This document shows positions 1 through 8,288 of a stretch of 64,000 bases of DNA, in pieces. Under the pieces are notes generated by a model. It saw only the letters and a list, made by a program, of their open reading frames with translations, was not told the origin of the DNA and did no database searches. The DNA comes from Epibacterium ulvae (GTDB lineage Bacteria; Pseudomonadota; Alphaproteobacteria; Rhodobacterales; Rhodobacteraceae): positions 62,001-126,000 of the forward strand of contig NZ_FMWG01000011.1 in assembly GCF_900102795.1 (NCBI RefSeq), read 5' to 3'. Positions within the stretch are counted from its first letter, which is position 1; each line of letters begins with the position of its first letter. The position numbers and the translations under genes are program-made.

Positions 1-346
1 GTAGCACGTCGTCCGGATCAACATCAGGCAGCATCGACAGCGCAACCGAATAGCTAGAATGCAGGTGAACCACCGCGCCCGTGCCTGCGCGTGTGTCATA
101 AAATGCCGTATGAAGCGGCAGTTCTTTGGTGGGCCGATCCCCTGACAACAGTGTTAGATCGCAATCTAAATGGCTGATACGCTCTGGTTCTAAAAACCCC
201 ATGCAACTGCCAGTCGGAGTCATCAACAAAGTCCCATCGCTAAGCCGCGCCGATATATTCCCAGAAGAGCCACAGGTTAATCCGCGATCAAACAAAGATT
301 TCGCCAGCAGGCAAATCTCCTTTCGCACTTTGACGATCTCGCTCAT
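1..346 (-). CDS. otnC: 3-oxo-tetronate 4-phosphate decarboxylase (class II aldolase family), partial at left edge
   Basis: Reverse-strand translation from the ATG at 346 gives 115 residues that run off the window. They match the N-terminal half of class II aldolase/adducin proteins: GSSGN (26-30) and TPTG (43-46) for phosphate binding, an E-L-P-L-H stretch near 75-79, and the metal ligands in HLHS (94-97). In the known OtnK/OtnC pathway this family decarboxylates 3-oxo-tetronate 4-phosphate to dihydroxyacetone phosphate. The ATG overlaps the stop of the kinase gene in an ATGA junction, so the two are translationally coupled. L-fuculose-phosphate aldolase is the alternative for this fold; the kinase neighbour favours OtnC. 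Confidence 0.85.
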   Translation of the reverse strand, partial: MSEIVKVRKEICLLAKSLFDRGLTCGSSGNISARLSDGTLLMTPTGSCMGFLEPERISHLDCDLTLLSGDRPTKELPLHTAFYDTRAGTGAVVHLHSSYSVALSMLPDVDPDDVL

Positions 347-1572
347 TGTGCGATCTCCATGCGCTGCAACGCCTGCGCAAAGAAATCAGGCCCGCCAAAA
401 TTTCCAGATTTGAGGGCAAGCGCGACTGGGCGCTCTTTCAACAAACGCAGCACAGGAACCCCCGCCGCAAGACGCGGCCCGATTTCCAATTGATACGCTT
501 TCAATCCCTGCACGGCCGCCCCTGAGGTCTCTCCCCCCGCAACCACAATCCTTTGAACGCCTGCTTCCGCCAATTGTCCAGCCAACTCACGAAATACACC
601 TTCGATAGCCTCAGCCGCCTGCCCTTGGCCATACTGAAGCTGGGCCGCGCGCACAATTTCTGGATCCGCCGAAGAATAGACCAGCGGAGCAACCTCTTGA
701 TCTAAAATCCAATTCACAAGGTTCCCAATCCGGATCTCTCCCGACATTGCCTGCGCGGCGGTAATTTCAACAGAAGGTGCGATCATCTTGTATCGCTCAA
801 CTTGCGCACGAGTCGCCTGACTGCACGAACCCGATAAAATAACCCCGGGGCCGGTGACCGCGGCCCAATGTGGGGTGCGCGCAGAGGCGCCGAAATTGGC
901 AGGCAAGCCCAAAGCGATGCCCGATCCGCCACAAATCAGCGGCGCGCCCGCTGCAGCCCGCCCCAATATCTTCAAATCTTCGTCTTGGGTCGCATCCACA
1001 ATCACATGACCTGTTGGAGGAAGGGCCGCACGCAGGGCATCCGCACCCTGCTGAACAACTTGTGCCGAAACATGTGACACCTGACATTGTGATTGCGCCG
1101 CCAGAACACGACGCAAATCTGCATCCCGCATCGGCGTCAACGGATGGTCTTTCATACCGCTTTCGCTCAGCAGCATATCATTTACAAACAAATGTCCCTG
1201 ATAAACGCTACGCCCGTTTTCGGGAAATGCAGGACAGACCATCACTGGCCCTGCATTCAGCTGCGCACTCAGCGCATCCAAAACCGGACCAATATTGCCC
1301 TCGGCGGTACTGTCAAAGGTGGAACATACTTTGAAAACAATCTGCGCAGCGCCCTGCGCACGCAACCAGGCACAGGCTGCTAAACTGTCATCAACCGCTT
1401 CCTGCACCGAGGCAGTTCGTGATTTCAATGCAATCACAGCCGCGCCCAGATCAGGGTCAGCCTCCCCTTTGGGAACATCGATGAACTGATGCACCGTCAT
1501 CCCCGCTTCGGCCAGTGTTAGGGCAATATCTGAAGCCCCAGTGAAATCATCTGCGATGACACCAATTTTCAT
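343..1572 (-). CDS. otnK: Four-carbon acid sugar kinase, 3-oxo-tetronate kinase (DUF1537 family)
   Basis: This 409-residue protein has the family length. Its N-terminal sugar-acid domain carries ADDFTGASD (7-15), the hallmark of the DUF1537 family, and the C-terminal nucleotide domain carries GGETSGA near residue 345. Members phosphorylate 3-oxo-tetronate (or related D-threonate and D-erythronate derived acids) at C4 with ATP in the cytosol, producing the substrate for the OtnC decarboxylase encoded immediately downstream. The start overlaps the preceding hydrolase gene by four bases. Exact stereospecificity cannot be read from the sequence. Confidence 0.9.
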   Translation of the reverse strand: MKIGVIADDFTGASDIALTLAEAGMTVHQFIDVPKGEADPDLGAAVIALKSRTASVQEAVDDSLAACAWLRAQGAAQIVFKVCSTFDSTAEGNIGPVLDALSAQLNAGPVMVCPAFPENGRSVYQGHLFVNDMLLSESGMKDHPLTPMRDADLRRVLAAQSQCQVSHVSAQVVQQGADALRAALPPTGHVIVDATQDEDLKILGRAAAGAPLICGGSGIALGLPANFGASARTPHWAAVTGPGVILSGSCSQATRAQVERYKMIAPSVEITAAQAMSGEIRIGNLVNWILDQEVAPLVYSSADPEIVRAAQLQYGQGQAAEAIEGVFRELAGQLAEAGVQRIVVAGGETSGAAVQGLKAYQLEIGPRLAAGVPVLRLLKERPVALALKSGNFGGPDFFAQALQRMEIAQ

Positions 1573-2381
1573 GGTTTGAAGCCTTTCAATAGATCTGTCC
1601 GCACCGGGCCTTGGTCAAGGCGAAAGATATGAGGCGCTGGCCCAACCGGGAACATCTGCCGCACCAACGGATCATGGCCCGGGATGATCAATTCGGGCTT
1701 GGAGGCGAGACGGCGCAGGGTTGAAAACCCTTGCAACATTTCCGGCAGATCAACCACAATCGGGAAGGGTTTATTGGCAAGAAAATTTTCATAGTAGTGC
1801 GCCGCGTCAGAGGCCAGCACCATCCACCCTGCCTGGGTGCGCACTTCCACACATTGAAGCCCCCGAGAATGGCCCCCAATGCAATGCACCCGCAGACCTT
1901 CGGCAATCTCGGCCGAGCCAGAATAGAAAACCAGTTTCCCGGCATACAGGCGTTTCACAGCTTCGCAGATATGATCCGCCGTAAACGGCGCACGCAACGT
2001 GTCATGGCACATGCAGGGTCCAGTCGCAAAACCCATTTCAGCCTCTTGCAGATGGAGCGTTGCATTCGGAAACAGATGTAGCCCGCCTGCGTGATCGTAA
2101 TGCAGATGGGTGACAATCACCTGTGTGATGTCCTCAGGGCGCAAACCCAATGGTTTCAACGCCTCGCGCGGGTCCAAGGCAATAGGGCGCCCGCGTGCCG
2201 CGGCCTCCGCACCGTCGTATCCCGTGTCAACAAGGATCACCTCATCTCCACGTCGCAGAACCCAGATATAGTAATCCATTGCATGGGGGGCATCATGGTT
2301 GTCATCAAAGATAAAACTGTCCGCCCGCGTGCGGGTGTTACGCTCTGCGTATTTCACAGCATAAACCTGCCAATCGCTCAT
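1569..2381 (-). CDS. Metallo-beta-lactamase-fold hydrolase, N-acyl-homoserine-lactonase-like
   Basis: The 270-residue protein has the zinc motif HLHYDH at 92-97 after a typical VDTG strand near 51-54, a later metal His in a GGHSRG segment, and Asp in VLASDAAHY. This is the AttM/AiiA-like lactonase branch of the metallo-beta-lactamase superfamily. It lies inside the tct-otn operon and overlaps its neighbours by four bases on each side, so its substrate is more likely a lactone or ester intermediate of the imported sugar acid than a quorum signal. Quorum quenching remains an alternative because acyl-homoserine lactones are common in this bacterial group. Function is inferred from fold and context only. 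Confidence 0.75.
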   Translation of the reverse strand: MSDWQVYAVKYAERNTRTRADSFIFDDNHDAPHAMDYYIWVLRRGDEVILVDTGYDGAEAAARGRPIALDPREALKPLGLRPEDITQVIVTHLHYDHAGGLHLFPNATLHLQEAEMGFATGPCMCHDTLRAPFTADHICEAVKRLYAGKLVFYSGSAEIAEGLRVHCIGGHSRGLQCVEVRTQAGWMVLASDAAHYYENFLANKPFPIVVDLPEMLQGFSTLRRLASKPELIIPGHDPLVRQMFPVGPAPHIFRLDQGPVRTDLLKGFKP

Positions 2382-2665
2382 CGGATCACCTCATTGAAAC
2401 ACCGCCCGTCTTTTTCGGCCACCAGATGGGTCACGGCGGCATCAAAGCTTTTGAAATGCGCACTTATCAAATGCAGATCGAAAGCCGCGCGATCTGCGTA
2501 TATTTCATACAAAAACACGGTATCCGGTATGTCACCAAGGCAAATATCAAACTGCTCACACCCCGGTTCAACCAACAACGACTCCCGCGCATTTGCTCTC
2601 ATCAGTGGCAAGAACTCTGCCATCGCACCGGGGTGGAGTTTAAAGGTTACAGTTACAGCATACAT
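2378..2665 (-). CDS. Antibiotic biosynthesis monooxygenase (ABM) domain protein
   Basis: A 95-residue single-domain protein with the dimeric ferredoxin-like ABM fold pattern: an initial MYAVTVTFKLHPG strand, ARESLLVEPGCEQFDI, then VFLYEIYADRAAFDLHLISAHFK. Relatives include YgiN-type quinol monooxygenases and LsrG-type isomerases. It is encoded between the TctA permease and the lactonase-like hydrolase with 1-base and 4-base overlaps, so it is part of the same operon. A role in isomerising or oxidising an unstable intermediate is inference; no cofactor-binding residues are diagnostic in this family. Confidence 0.7.
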   Translation of the reverse strand: MYAVTVTFKLHPGAMAEFLPLMRANARESLLVEPGCEQFDICLGDIPDTVFLYEIYADRAAFDLHLISAHFKSFDAAVTHLVAEKDGRCFNEVIR

Positions 2666-4176
2666 CAGGCAGCAGCTCCTTTAACACGTGCAAACAGTCG
2701 TTTGGCCGCTGGGATCTGCGCCACGATCAGCGCAATATTCAGCGTCAGCAAAATCGCCGCTCCGGGGCGTGAGACAAAGACGCTCAGATCACCATCTGAC
2801 AAAAACAACGACCGCCGGAAGGTTTCATCAAACAGCCCACCCAGAATGACGCCGATAACCAAAGGTGCAATCGGGTATTTCATCAGGTTCATGAGATAGG
2901 CCACAGCCCCAACGCCCAGCATTAAATACAGATCGTTGATCCCTCCCCCAACGCTGAATGATCCAAGCGTTGTCAGCACCATCACAATTGGCAAAAAGAT
3001 CGTCTGCGGAAGGCGCAGGATTTTGATAAAAATCCGCGCTGTGAACAGGCCCATCAAAAACATGGTGAAAGAGGCCATGACCAAAATCGCCACCACCCGC
3101 AGGATGATCTCTGGATCAATGGTTGGGCCGGGGATCACGTTGTTGATCTTAAACGCGCCCATCAATGCCGCAGCCGGAGGGGAGCCCGGAATGCCCAATA
3201 CCAACAGCGGGATCAACGCGCCTCCAATGCAGGCATTGTTTGCCGTTTCCGAACTCAGCAACCCTTCTAATGAACCTTTGCCAAACTTATGGCCCTCTTT
3301 GGAAACAGATTTTCCAACACCGTAGCTCACCCAACCTGCCACATCTTCCCCCACACCGGGCAGCGCGCCCACGCCAGTGCCAATCACACCAGATCGGCCA
3401 ATGGTGGGCAAATAGCGCTTCATGGCGGCCAGATTTGGCAAGATCCGCCCTTTCAGCGCCAGCACTTTCCCGGCCTCCACATGGCGCATGCCCTCAATGA
3501 TCTGCGGCACGGCAAAGGCTCCCATCAAAACAGGCACCACTTGAAAACCGCTCAACAGGTAAGACCAACCAAACGTGTAACGGGGTTCAGACAGCAACGG
3601 ATCAAGTCCAACCATGGCCATGGCAAGACCAATCAGGCCTGAAATCCAGCCTTTAATCACCAGATCTTCGCTCATCAATGTGCCTGACAGTAAGATCCCA
3701 AACAGCGCCAACAGCGCCTTTTCCGGACTGGCGATGTTTTGTGAAATCAGCAACAAGACCCAGACAAAAACCAACAGGGCAAAGGTGCCAATCACTGTGC
3801 CAATAAAGCTCGCCGTTGTGGTTAACCCCAGTGCTTCACCCCCGCGCCCTGCTTTGGCCAAAGGATAGCCGTCCATGGCCGTTGCTGCGCTGGCTGCAGT
3901 CCCCGGAATATTCAACAAAATCGACGGGTAAGAGCCGCCATAGATCGCACCAACATAAGCCCCTAAAAGCGCGATCAGCGCGTAATCTAAGGGAATTTTA
4001 TTTCCAAAAAACCCTGTCAGGATGGTGACAGCCAAGGTCGCGGTCAGCCCCGGCAACGCGCCGAAAGCTATGCCCAGAAAAACCGAACTGATTAAATACA
4101 GATAGGTCAGCGGATCCACAGCCAAAGCCCAGAATGCGCCTCCAAATCCAGCCAATTGCATAAGGACAAAGTCCAT
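2665..4176 (-). CDS. tctA: Tripartite tricarboxylate transporter, large permease subunit TctA
   Basis: This 503-residue hydrophobic protein has the TctA signatures GALPGLTATLAV near residue 42 and GGSYPSILLNIPGT followed by AMDGYPLAKAGRGGEALGL near 80-118, with a second PGVGEDVAGWVSYG-type half-repeat near 275. Around eleven membrane segments are apparent. TctA is the ion-coupled translocation subunit of TTT importers, which bring carboxylates across the inner membrane with TctB and the periplasmic TctC. Gene order tctC-tctB-tctA, with 4 bases between tctB and tctA, is the standard operon. The cargo is probably a four-carbon sugar acid or related acid, judged from the otn genes. Confidence 0.93.
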   Translation of the reverse strand: MDFVLMQLAGFGGAFWALAVDPLTYLYLISSVFLGIAFGALPGLTATLAVTILTGFFGNKIPLDYALIALLGAYVGAIYGGSYPSILLNIPGTAASAATAMDGYPLAKAGRGGEALGLTTTASFIGTVIGTFALLVFVWVLLLISQNIASPEKALLALFGILLSGTLMSEDLVIKGWISGLIGLAMAMVGLDPLLSEPRYTFGWSYLLSGFQVVPVLMGAFAVPQIIEGMRHVEAGKVLALKGRILPNLAAMKRYLPTIGRSGVIGTGVGALPGVGEDVAGWVSYGVGKSVSKEGHKFGKGSLEGLLSSETANNACIGGALIPLLVLGIPGSPPAAALMGAFKINNVIPGPTIDPEIILRVVAILVMASFTMFLMGLFTARIFIKILRLPQTIFLPIVMVLTTLGSFSVGGGINDLYLMLGVGAVAYLMNLMKYPIAPLVIGVILGGLFDETFRRSLFLSDGDLSVFVSRPGAAILLTLNIALIVAQIPAAKRLFARVKGAAA

Positions 4177-4180
4177 CCAT

Positions 4181-4945
4181 TCAGTCCTTCCAAAGCGGAC
4201 GCAAGGTCACGTAGTAATGGTATTCAATCTGAGCAAACAACAAGCCGCCCCGTGCTGGCACATTCTGGCGAAATCCAAAGGCCATCGCGCAAACCAAAAC
4301 CACCGGAGCGGTCACCGCGATCAACGGCACAAAGCGCAGCGCACGGGTCTCTTGTGAGGCACGCAGCACCAGAATTGTCAGCCCAGCAAACAGCGCAAGC
4401 GTAACCCAGTCATCGCCCTTGGCCGCCCAGTTTTCCTGCGCTGGGAAGACCAGAAACGCAAACAGTCCCGCCACAACCATCACAGTTGCAGCTGCCACAG
4501 CCCGCAGCATGTGACCTCCGTAAAATCCGTAGATCAACGCGGTGATCAAAAGCCCCGAACACAGAATGAAATCCACCCGTGGCACCAGCCCGCCGATATA
4601 AGCCAAAAGCATCGCGCCGATGGTCGCAAACCGCAGGGCCTCGGCCCTGTCCCAACCCAGACCAATCTGGGAAAACGCACGCGCACCACCGCCAGCCCGG
4701 ATCGCTGTGATCAGCAAGACAATCGACAGCGCCAACATGCTGCCAAAGATAAACAAGGGCACAATCGCAGCAGAATTGTACCAGTCGCCTCCGCTGACAC
4801 CCGCGCGATTTTCACCCCACAGCGGGATTTCAAACGTCTTGATCAAAAAGAATACCGACAGCGCGATCAAAACCAGCGCGCCCCAGAAATCACGTGCACG
4901 CGTTATGTCGATCTCTGCTTCGGTGTCGAACTGTATCTCGCCCAC
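4181..4945 (-). CDS. tctB: Tripartite tricarboxylate transporter, small subunit TctB
   Basis: Small membrane subunit of the TTT importer. After a short acidic N terminus the motif RDFWGALVLIALSVFFL starts the first membrane helix, and about five further helices follow. The frame is also open from a GTG at 4981, but that codon lies in the loop of a stem-loop (4976-4991). The GTG at 4945 has a strong GGGAGGGGAG Shine-Dalgarno element just upstream, so I chose 4945 (254 residues). TctB sequences are poorly conserved; the call rests on topology and on the position between tctC and tctA. Confidence 0.85.
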   Translation of the reverse strand: MGEIQFDTEAEIDITRARDFWGALVLIALSVFFLIKTFEIPLWGENRAGVSGGDWYNSAAIVPLFIFGSMLALSIVLLITAIRAGGGARAFSQIGLGWDRAEALRFATIGAMLLAYIGGLVPRVDFILCSGLLITALIYGFYGGHMLRAVAAATVMVVAGLFAFLVFPAQENWAAKGDDWVTLALFAGLTILVLRASQETRALRFVPLIAVTAPVVLVCAMAFGFRQNVPARGGLLFAQIEYHYYVTLRPLWKD

Positions 4946-4975
4946 AGGCTCCCCTCCCTGCCATGCGCAAAATGA

Positions 4976-4991
4976 GGGCACCGAAATGCCC
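4976..4991 (-). terminator. Stem-loop between tctC and tctB
   Basis: GGGCA (4976-4980) and TGCCC (4987-4991) form a 5-bp hairpin with a 6-base loop just after the tctC stop. It has no strong T-run. It may stabilise the tctC message or attenuate read-through into tctB, as at the other binding-protein genes here. Confidence 0.4.
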
Positions 4992-5010
4992 CCATGTTTG
5001 AAACGCTCTT

Positions 5011-6033
5011 TTATGGTTTGCGAATACCCAAAGATTCCGGATCTACAGTCGCGGCACCAAGGTCTTTCAGCGTGTAGGCAAAGGTGCTCTCTAAGGTCGA
5101 AAACAGCTTTTGTGCGTCCGCGCCATACTGGCCACCCACATCATATTTGTTGGCACTTGCCCAATCGGCAACAGTTGAAGACGCAATCGCTTTTTCAAAC
5201 GCACTGCCAAGCGCAGCTTTTACATCCTCTGACGCAGAGTTATGAACCGCAAAACCAATCGCCTGTTTCAGCGGCAGATATTTATCAAGCCCGTCATAGA
5301 TATCAAAAGCAGACGGCACGGTCAGGCCTGCGATCTCGGCACTTTCAGGGGTCAGCATCGCCAAAGGCTTCAACTTGCCCCCTTCGATCAGTGCAGCCTG
5401 TTCAGCCAATGACGTGACGACAAGCGCAACTTCACCAGCCAATGCAGCCTCTTGCCCCGGTGCTGAGCCTTTGTAAGGCACAAATTTAAACGACGCATCC
5501 GCACCCTGTTCGATCGCAAGCAGGTTCAAGTGATGAATGGATCCAGCACCGCTGGCCGCTGCAGGAATGCTTCCCGGTGCCGCTTGGGCTGCATCCACCA
5601 ACTGCTCTAATGTGTCATAGGGACTGTTTGCAGGCACCGAAATCAGATCCGGCGAGCCGCCAACGATAAATGGATACCAATAGTCAAATTTCTTGTCCCA
5701 ACCGCCCTGCACCGCAGCGGTCACGTTGGATTCTGACAGACCAACAAGTGTGTAGCCATCATCTGGCTGGTTTTTGACGTAAACCATACCGTTTGACCCC
5801 GCAACGCCACCAGTTTGGTTGATCACATTGATCGACACCGGCAGATGTTTTTCCATCTCGGCCATGATCATACGATTGATAGTATCAGTGCCGCCGCCTG
5901 CGCCCCAAACCACAGCTGTGGTGATATCGCGATATGGATACTCTTGCGCCTGCGCCACCGTGCCAAGCCCCAATACGACAGCAGCCGCGGCAGCAACGCG
6001 CCCCACCCCGAGCTTCCTCAGTCCAAATGTCAT
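5011..6033 (-). CDS. tctC: Tripartite tricarboxylate transporter substrate-binding protein TctC
   Basis: The 340-residue periplasmic protein of the Bug/TctC family has a clear signal peptide (RK near 6-7, a hydrophobic run, AQA cleavage after about residue 29). The mature part opens with YPYRDITTAVVWGAGGGTDTINRMI and has NQTGGVAGSNGM, both typical of the family's ligand loop. It is the first gene of the leftward operon and faces a regulated intergenic region. It should capture the carboxylate ligand and deliver it to TctAB. Ligand identity is not readable; a sugar acid is inferred from otnK and otnC. Confidence 0.92.
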   Translation of the reverse strand: MTFGLRKLGVGRVAAAAAVVLGLGTVAQAQEYPYRDITTAVVWGAGGGTDTINRMIMAEMEKHLPVSINVINQTGGVAGSNGMVYVKNQPDDGYTLVGLSESNVTAAVQGGWDKKFDYWYPFIVGGSPDLISVPANSPYDTLEQLVDAAQAAPGSIPAAASGAGSIHHLNLLAIEQGADASFKFVPYKGSAPGQEAALAGEVALVVTSLAEQAALIEGGKLKPLAMLTPESAEIAGLTVPSAFDIYDGLDKYLPLKQAIGFAVHNSASEDVKAALGSAFEKAIASSTVADWASANKYDVGGQYGADAQKLFSTLESTFAYTLKDLGAATVDPESLGIRKP

Positions 6034-6070
6034 CTTCTTTTCCTCCCTATTTGCAAAGTGCGTTTACTCT

Positions 6071-6102
6071 TGCATTCATTTGCGTATACATTAAGGAATG
6101 CA
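6071..6102. promoter_or_regulatory. Palindromic operator in the tctC / dehydrogenase divergent promoter
   Basis: TGCATTC (6071-6077) and GAATGCA (6096-6102) are perfect inverted arms, and a central GTATAC (6084-6089) shares exactly the same dyad centre, 6086.5. Twelve of 16 positions match between half-sites. A GTATAC core is common in operators of FCD-type GntR regulators, and the GntR gene at 8285 is in the rightward operon. The site lies 38 bp from the tctC start and 67 bp from the dehydrogenase start. Confidence 0.6.
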
Positions 6103-6168
6103 TTGTCAACGGGCAGCTGTCAACAACAGCAGCCGCCCTCGCGCAAACCAAAAGGCAGGGACCGGAAT

Positions 6169-7257
6169 ATGACCAAAACTTTTGACATCGCAGTCTTTCA
6201 GGGCGACGGGATCGGACCAGAGATCACCGCACCAACCGTCTCCATTTTGAAAACTCTGGCGGCGGCTTCTGATGACTACGGTTTGAATTTCATCGACGCG
6301 CCAGCCGGAGCCGCGCATTACCGTGATACCGGCACCTCTTTTCCAGATGCCTCCATGGCAATCGCAACCAACGCCGATGCCATCCTTTTGTCAGCAATGG
6401 GCCTACCTGACGTCCGCTATCCTGATGGCACCGAAATTTCGCCGCAGATTGATCTGCGCAAGCGCCTCGGCCTGTTTGCAGGCGTGCGCCCGGTCACCGT
6501 GCGGACAGGTCAAACCACCCCCTTAAACCTGCCGGCCAACAAAGAGATCGATTTTGTTCTGATCCGCGAAAGCACCGAAGGCCTGTTTCACACACAGGGA
6601 TGCGGTGAAGTCAGCGCTGATGAGGCCCGCGAAACCCTCTTGATCACACGTGAGGTTTCAGAAAAACTGTTCCGCTTTGCCTTCCAGCTTGCGCATGGCC
6701 GCAAGGCCGCTGGCCGTGGTTCAGGGCGTGTCACCTGCGTCGACAAGGCCAATGTGTTTCGCGCCTTCGCCTTTTTCCGGGAGATGTTTGACGCCGAAGC
6801 CAAAAATCATCCCGATTTAACCGCAGATCATGCATATGTAGATGCAACGGCCCTTTGGATGGTACAAAAACCCTGGGAATTTGATGTTCTGGTCACGGAA
6901 AACATGTTTGGCGATATTCTCTCCGATCTCGGTGCTGGGCTAATGGGCGGTCTGGGGCTGGCGCCATCCGCTGACATTGGCCTGAACAACGCGGTGTTTC
7001 AGCCCTGTCATGGTTCAGCCCCTGACATCGCGGGTCAGGGCGTGGCCAATCCTTTTGCGATGATCTTATCGGCGGCGATGATGCTGGAGTGGCTGGGCAC
7101 CAGCCACAAAATTGCAGCCCTGTCACGAGATGCCGCGCGTCTTCGCACGGCCGTTGAACACGTCGTTGCTGACGAAAGCACGCTCACACGGGATCTTGGC
7201 GGTACTGCAGGAACAGAAGCAGCCGCAAAAGCTGTTCTGAACGCGGTGCTGACCTGA
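6169..7257 (+). CDS. Isocitrate/isopropylmalate dehydrogenase family protein with an altered active-site Tyr
   Basis: The 362-residue protein matches NAD-dependent beta-decarboxylating dehydrogenases (IPMDH, tartrate and D-malate dehydrogenases): FQGDGIGPEIT at 10-20, substrate arginines in RKRLGLFAGVRP (97-108) and R133, catalytic Lys193 in DKAN, metal ligands Asp225, Asp249 and Asp253, and HGSAPDIAGQG (281-291) for NAD. Where classical enzymes have the catalytic Tyr in a TEGEY or GGIYF context, this one reads TEGLF with Phe140. ATG 6169 was chosen because upstream codons run across the operator. It overlaps the next gene by one base. It probably oxidises a 2-hydroxy acid in the tct-otn pathway. 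Confidence 0.85.
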   Translation: MTKTFDIAVFQGDGIGPEITAPTVSILKTLAAASDDYGLNFIDAPAGAAHYRDTGTSFPDASMAIATNADAILLSAMGLPDVRYPDGTEISPQIDLRKRLGLFAGVRPVTVRTGQTTPLNLPANKEIDFVLIRESTEGLFHTQGCGEVSADEARETLLITREVSEKLFRFAFQLAHGRKAAGRGSGRVTCVDKANVFRAFAFFREMFDAEAKNHPDLTADHAYVDATALWMVQKPWEFDVLVTENMFGDILSDLGAGLMGGLGLAPSADIGLNNAVFQPCHGSAPDIAGQGVANPFAMILSAAMMLEWLGTSHKIAALSRDAARLRTAVEHVVADESTLTRDLGGTAGTEAAAKAVLNAVLT

Positions 7258-8288
7258 TGGCAGACCGATCATCCCTGCGCGTCGCCTGCCTTGGAGCCGG
7301 GTATTTCAGCCAGTTCCATATCGGCAGCTGGCAGCGCCTGCAGAATGTTGACCTGATGGCCATCTGTGATCGTGACATCAGCCGTGCCAAAGCCTTCGAT
7401 GTGCCAGCATTCGACAATTTGGAGCGGATGCTGCACGAGGTGCAGCCAGATTTGCTGGATATTATCTTGCCCCCCGAAGGCCATGCCGCAGCAGTTGGCA
7501 CAGCCCTGGCCGCAGGCCTACGCCGCATTGTTTGCCAAAAACCCTTTTGCACCTCTTATACAGAGGCCGCACAGATTACAGCCGAGGCTGACGCCCACGG
7601 CGCAACCATCATCATTCATGAAAATTTTCGCTTTCAACCCTGGTATCGCTGTATCAAAGCTGCACTGGATGCAGGTAAGATCGGAACTCCCGTACAGGCC
7701 ACCTTTCGTCTGCGCCCCGGCGATGGCCAAGGCCCTCGCGCCTATCTGGATCGCCAGCCTTATTTCCAAACCATGCAGCGGTTTTTGGTGCATGAAACGG
7801 CCGTCCATTGGGTGGACACCTTCCGGTTTCTCTTTGGGGAACCGGTTGCGCTGTATGCAGATCTGCGCCGGGTCAATCCCGTGATTGCGGGCGAAGACGC
7901 GGCCCATGTGCTGTTTGAACATCAAAGCGGGTTGCGCGCTTTGTTTGATGGCAACCGCACCCTGGACCACGCCGCCGACAATCTGCGGCGCACGATGGGG
8001 GAAGCAGTGATCGAAGGCACACAGGGCAGTTTGACGGTTGCAGGTAGCGGCGCAGTCCATCTGCGACCTTTTGGCAGTATGGACACGATAGAACTTTTAG
8101 GGGCAAATACCGCCCCCACATTCGGCGGAGACTGCGCCCATCACTTGCAAAACCACGTTGTTTCAGGCTTTTTAAAGGGCACGCCTATAGAAAACAGGGC
8201 GGCGGACTATCTGAACGTGATTCGCATTAAAGATAAAATCTACCAATCCGCTCAGGAAGGGCGGAAAATCCAGTTGGGGAACCCGTGA
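7257..8288 (+). CDS. Gfo/Idh/MocA family oxidoreductase
   Basis: The 343-residue protein has an N-terminal Rossmann fold (ACLGAGYFSQ near 10-19), the family's lysine motif in the form CQKPF (93-97, usually EKP), and a C-terminal alpha/beta substrate domain with HETAVHWVDTFRFLFGEP. Such enzymes are NAD(P)-dependent dehydrogenases acting on sugars, inositols or sugar acids. It overlaps its upstream neighbour by one base (TGATG) and the downstream GntR gene by four, so it belongs to the same operon. Together with the IPMDH-like enzyme it may supply the oxidation that yields the 3-oxo acid used by OtnK; this is inference. Confidence 0.85.
   Translation: MADRSSLRVACLGAGYFSQFHIGSWQRLQNVDLMAICDRDISRAKAFDVPAFDNLERMLHEVQPDLLDIILPPEGHAAAVGTALAAGLRRIVCQKPFCTSYTEAAQITAEADAHGATIIIHENFRFQPWYRCIKAALDAGKIGTPVQATFRLRPGDGQGPRAYLDRQPYFQTMQRFLVHETAVHWVDTFRFLFGEPVALYADLRRVNPVIAGEDAAHVLFEHQSGLRALFDGNRTLDHAADNLRRTMGEAVIEGTQGSLTVAGSGAVHLRPFGSMDTIELLGANTAPTFGGDCAHHLQNHVVSGFLKGTPIENRAADYLNVIRIKDKIYQSAQEGRKIQLGNP

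Noticed and set aside
1569-2381. A dedicated quorum-quenching lactonase
   Set aside because: The fold allows it, but overlaps with sugar-acid genes on both sides make a pathway role more likely. No luxI/luxR genes are present.
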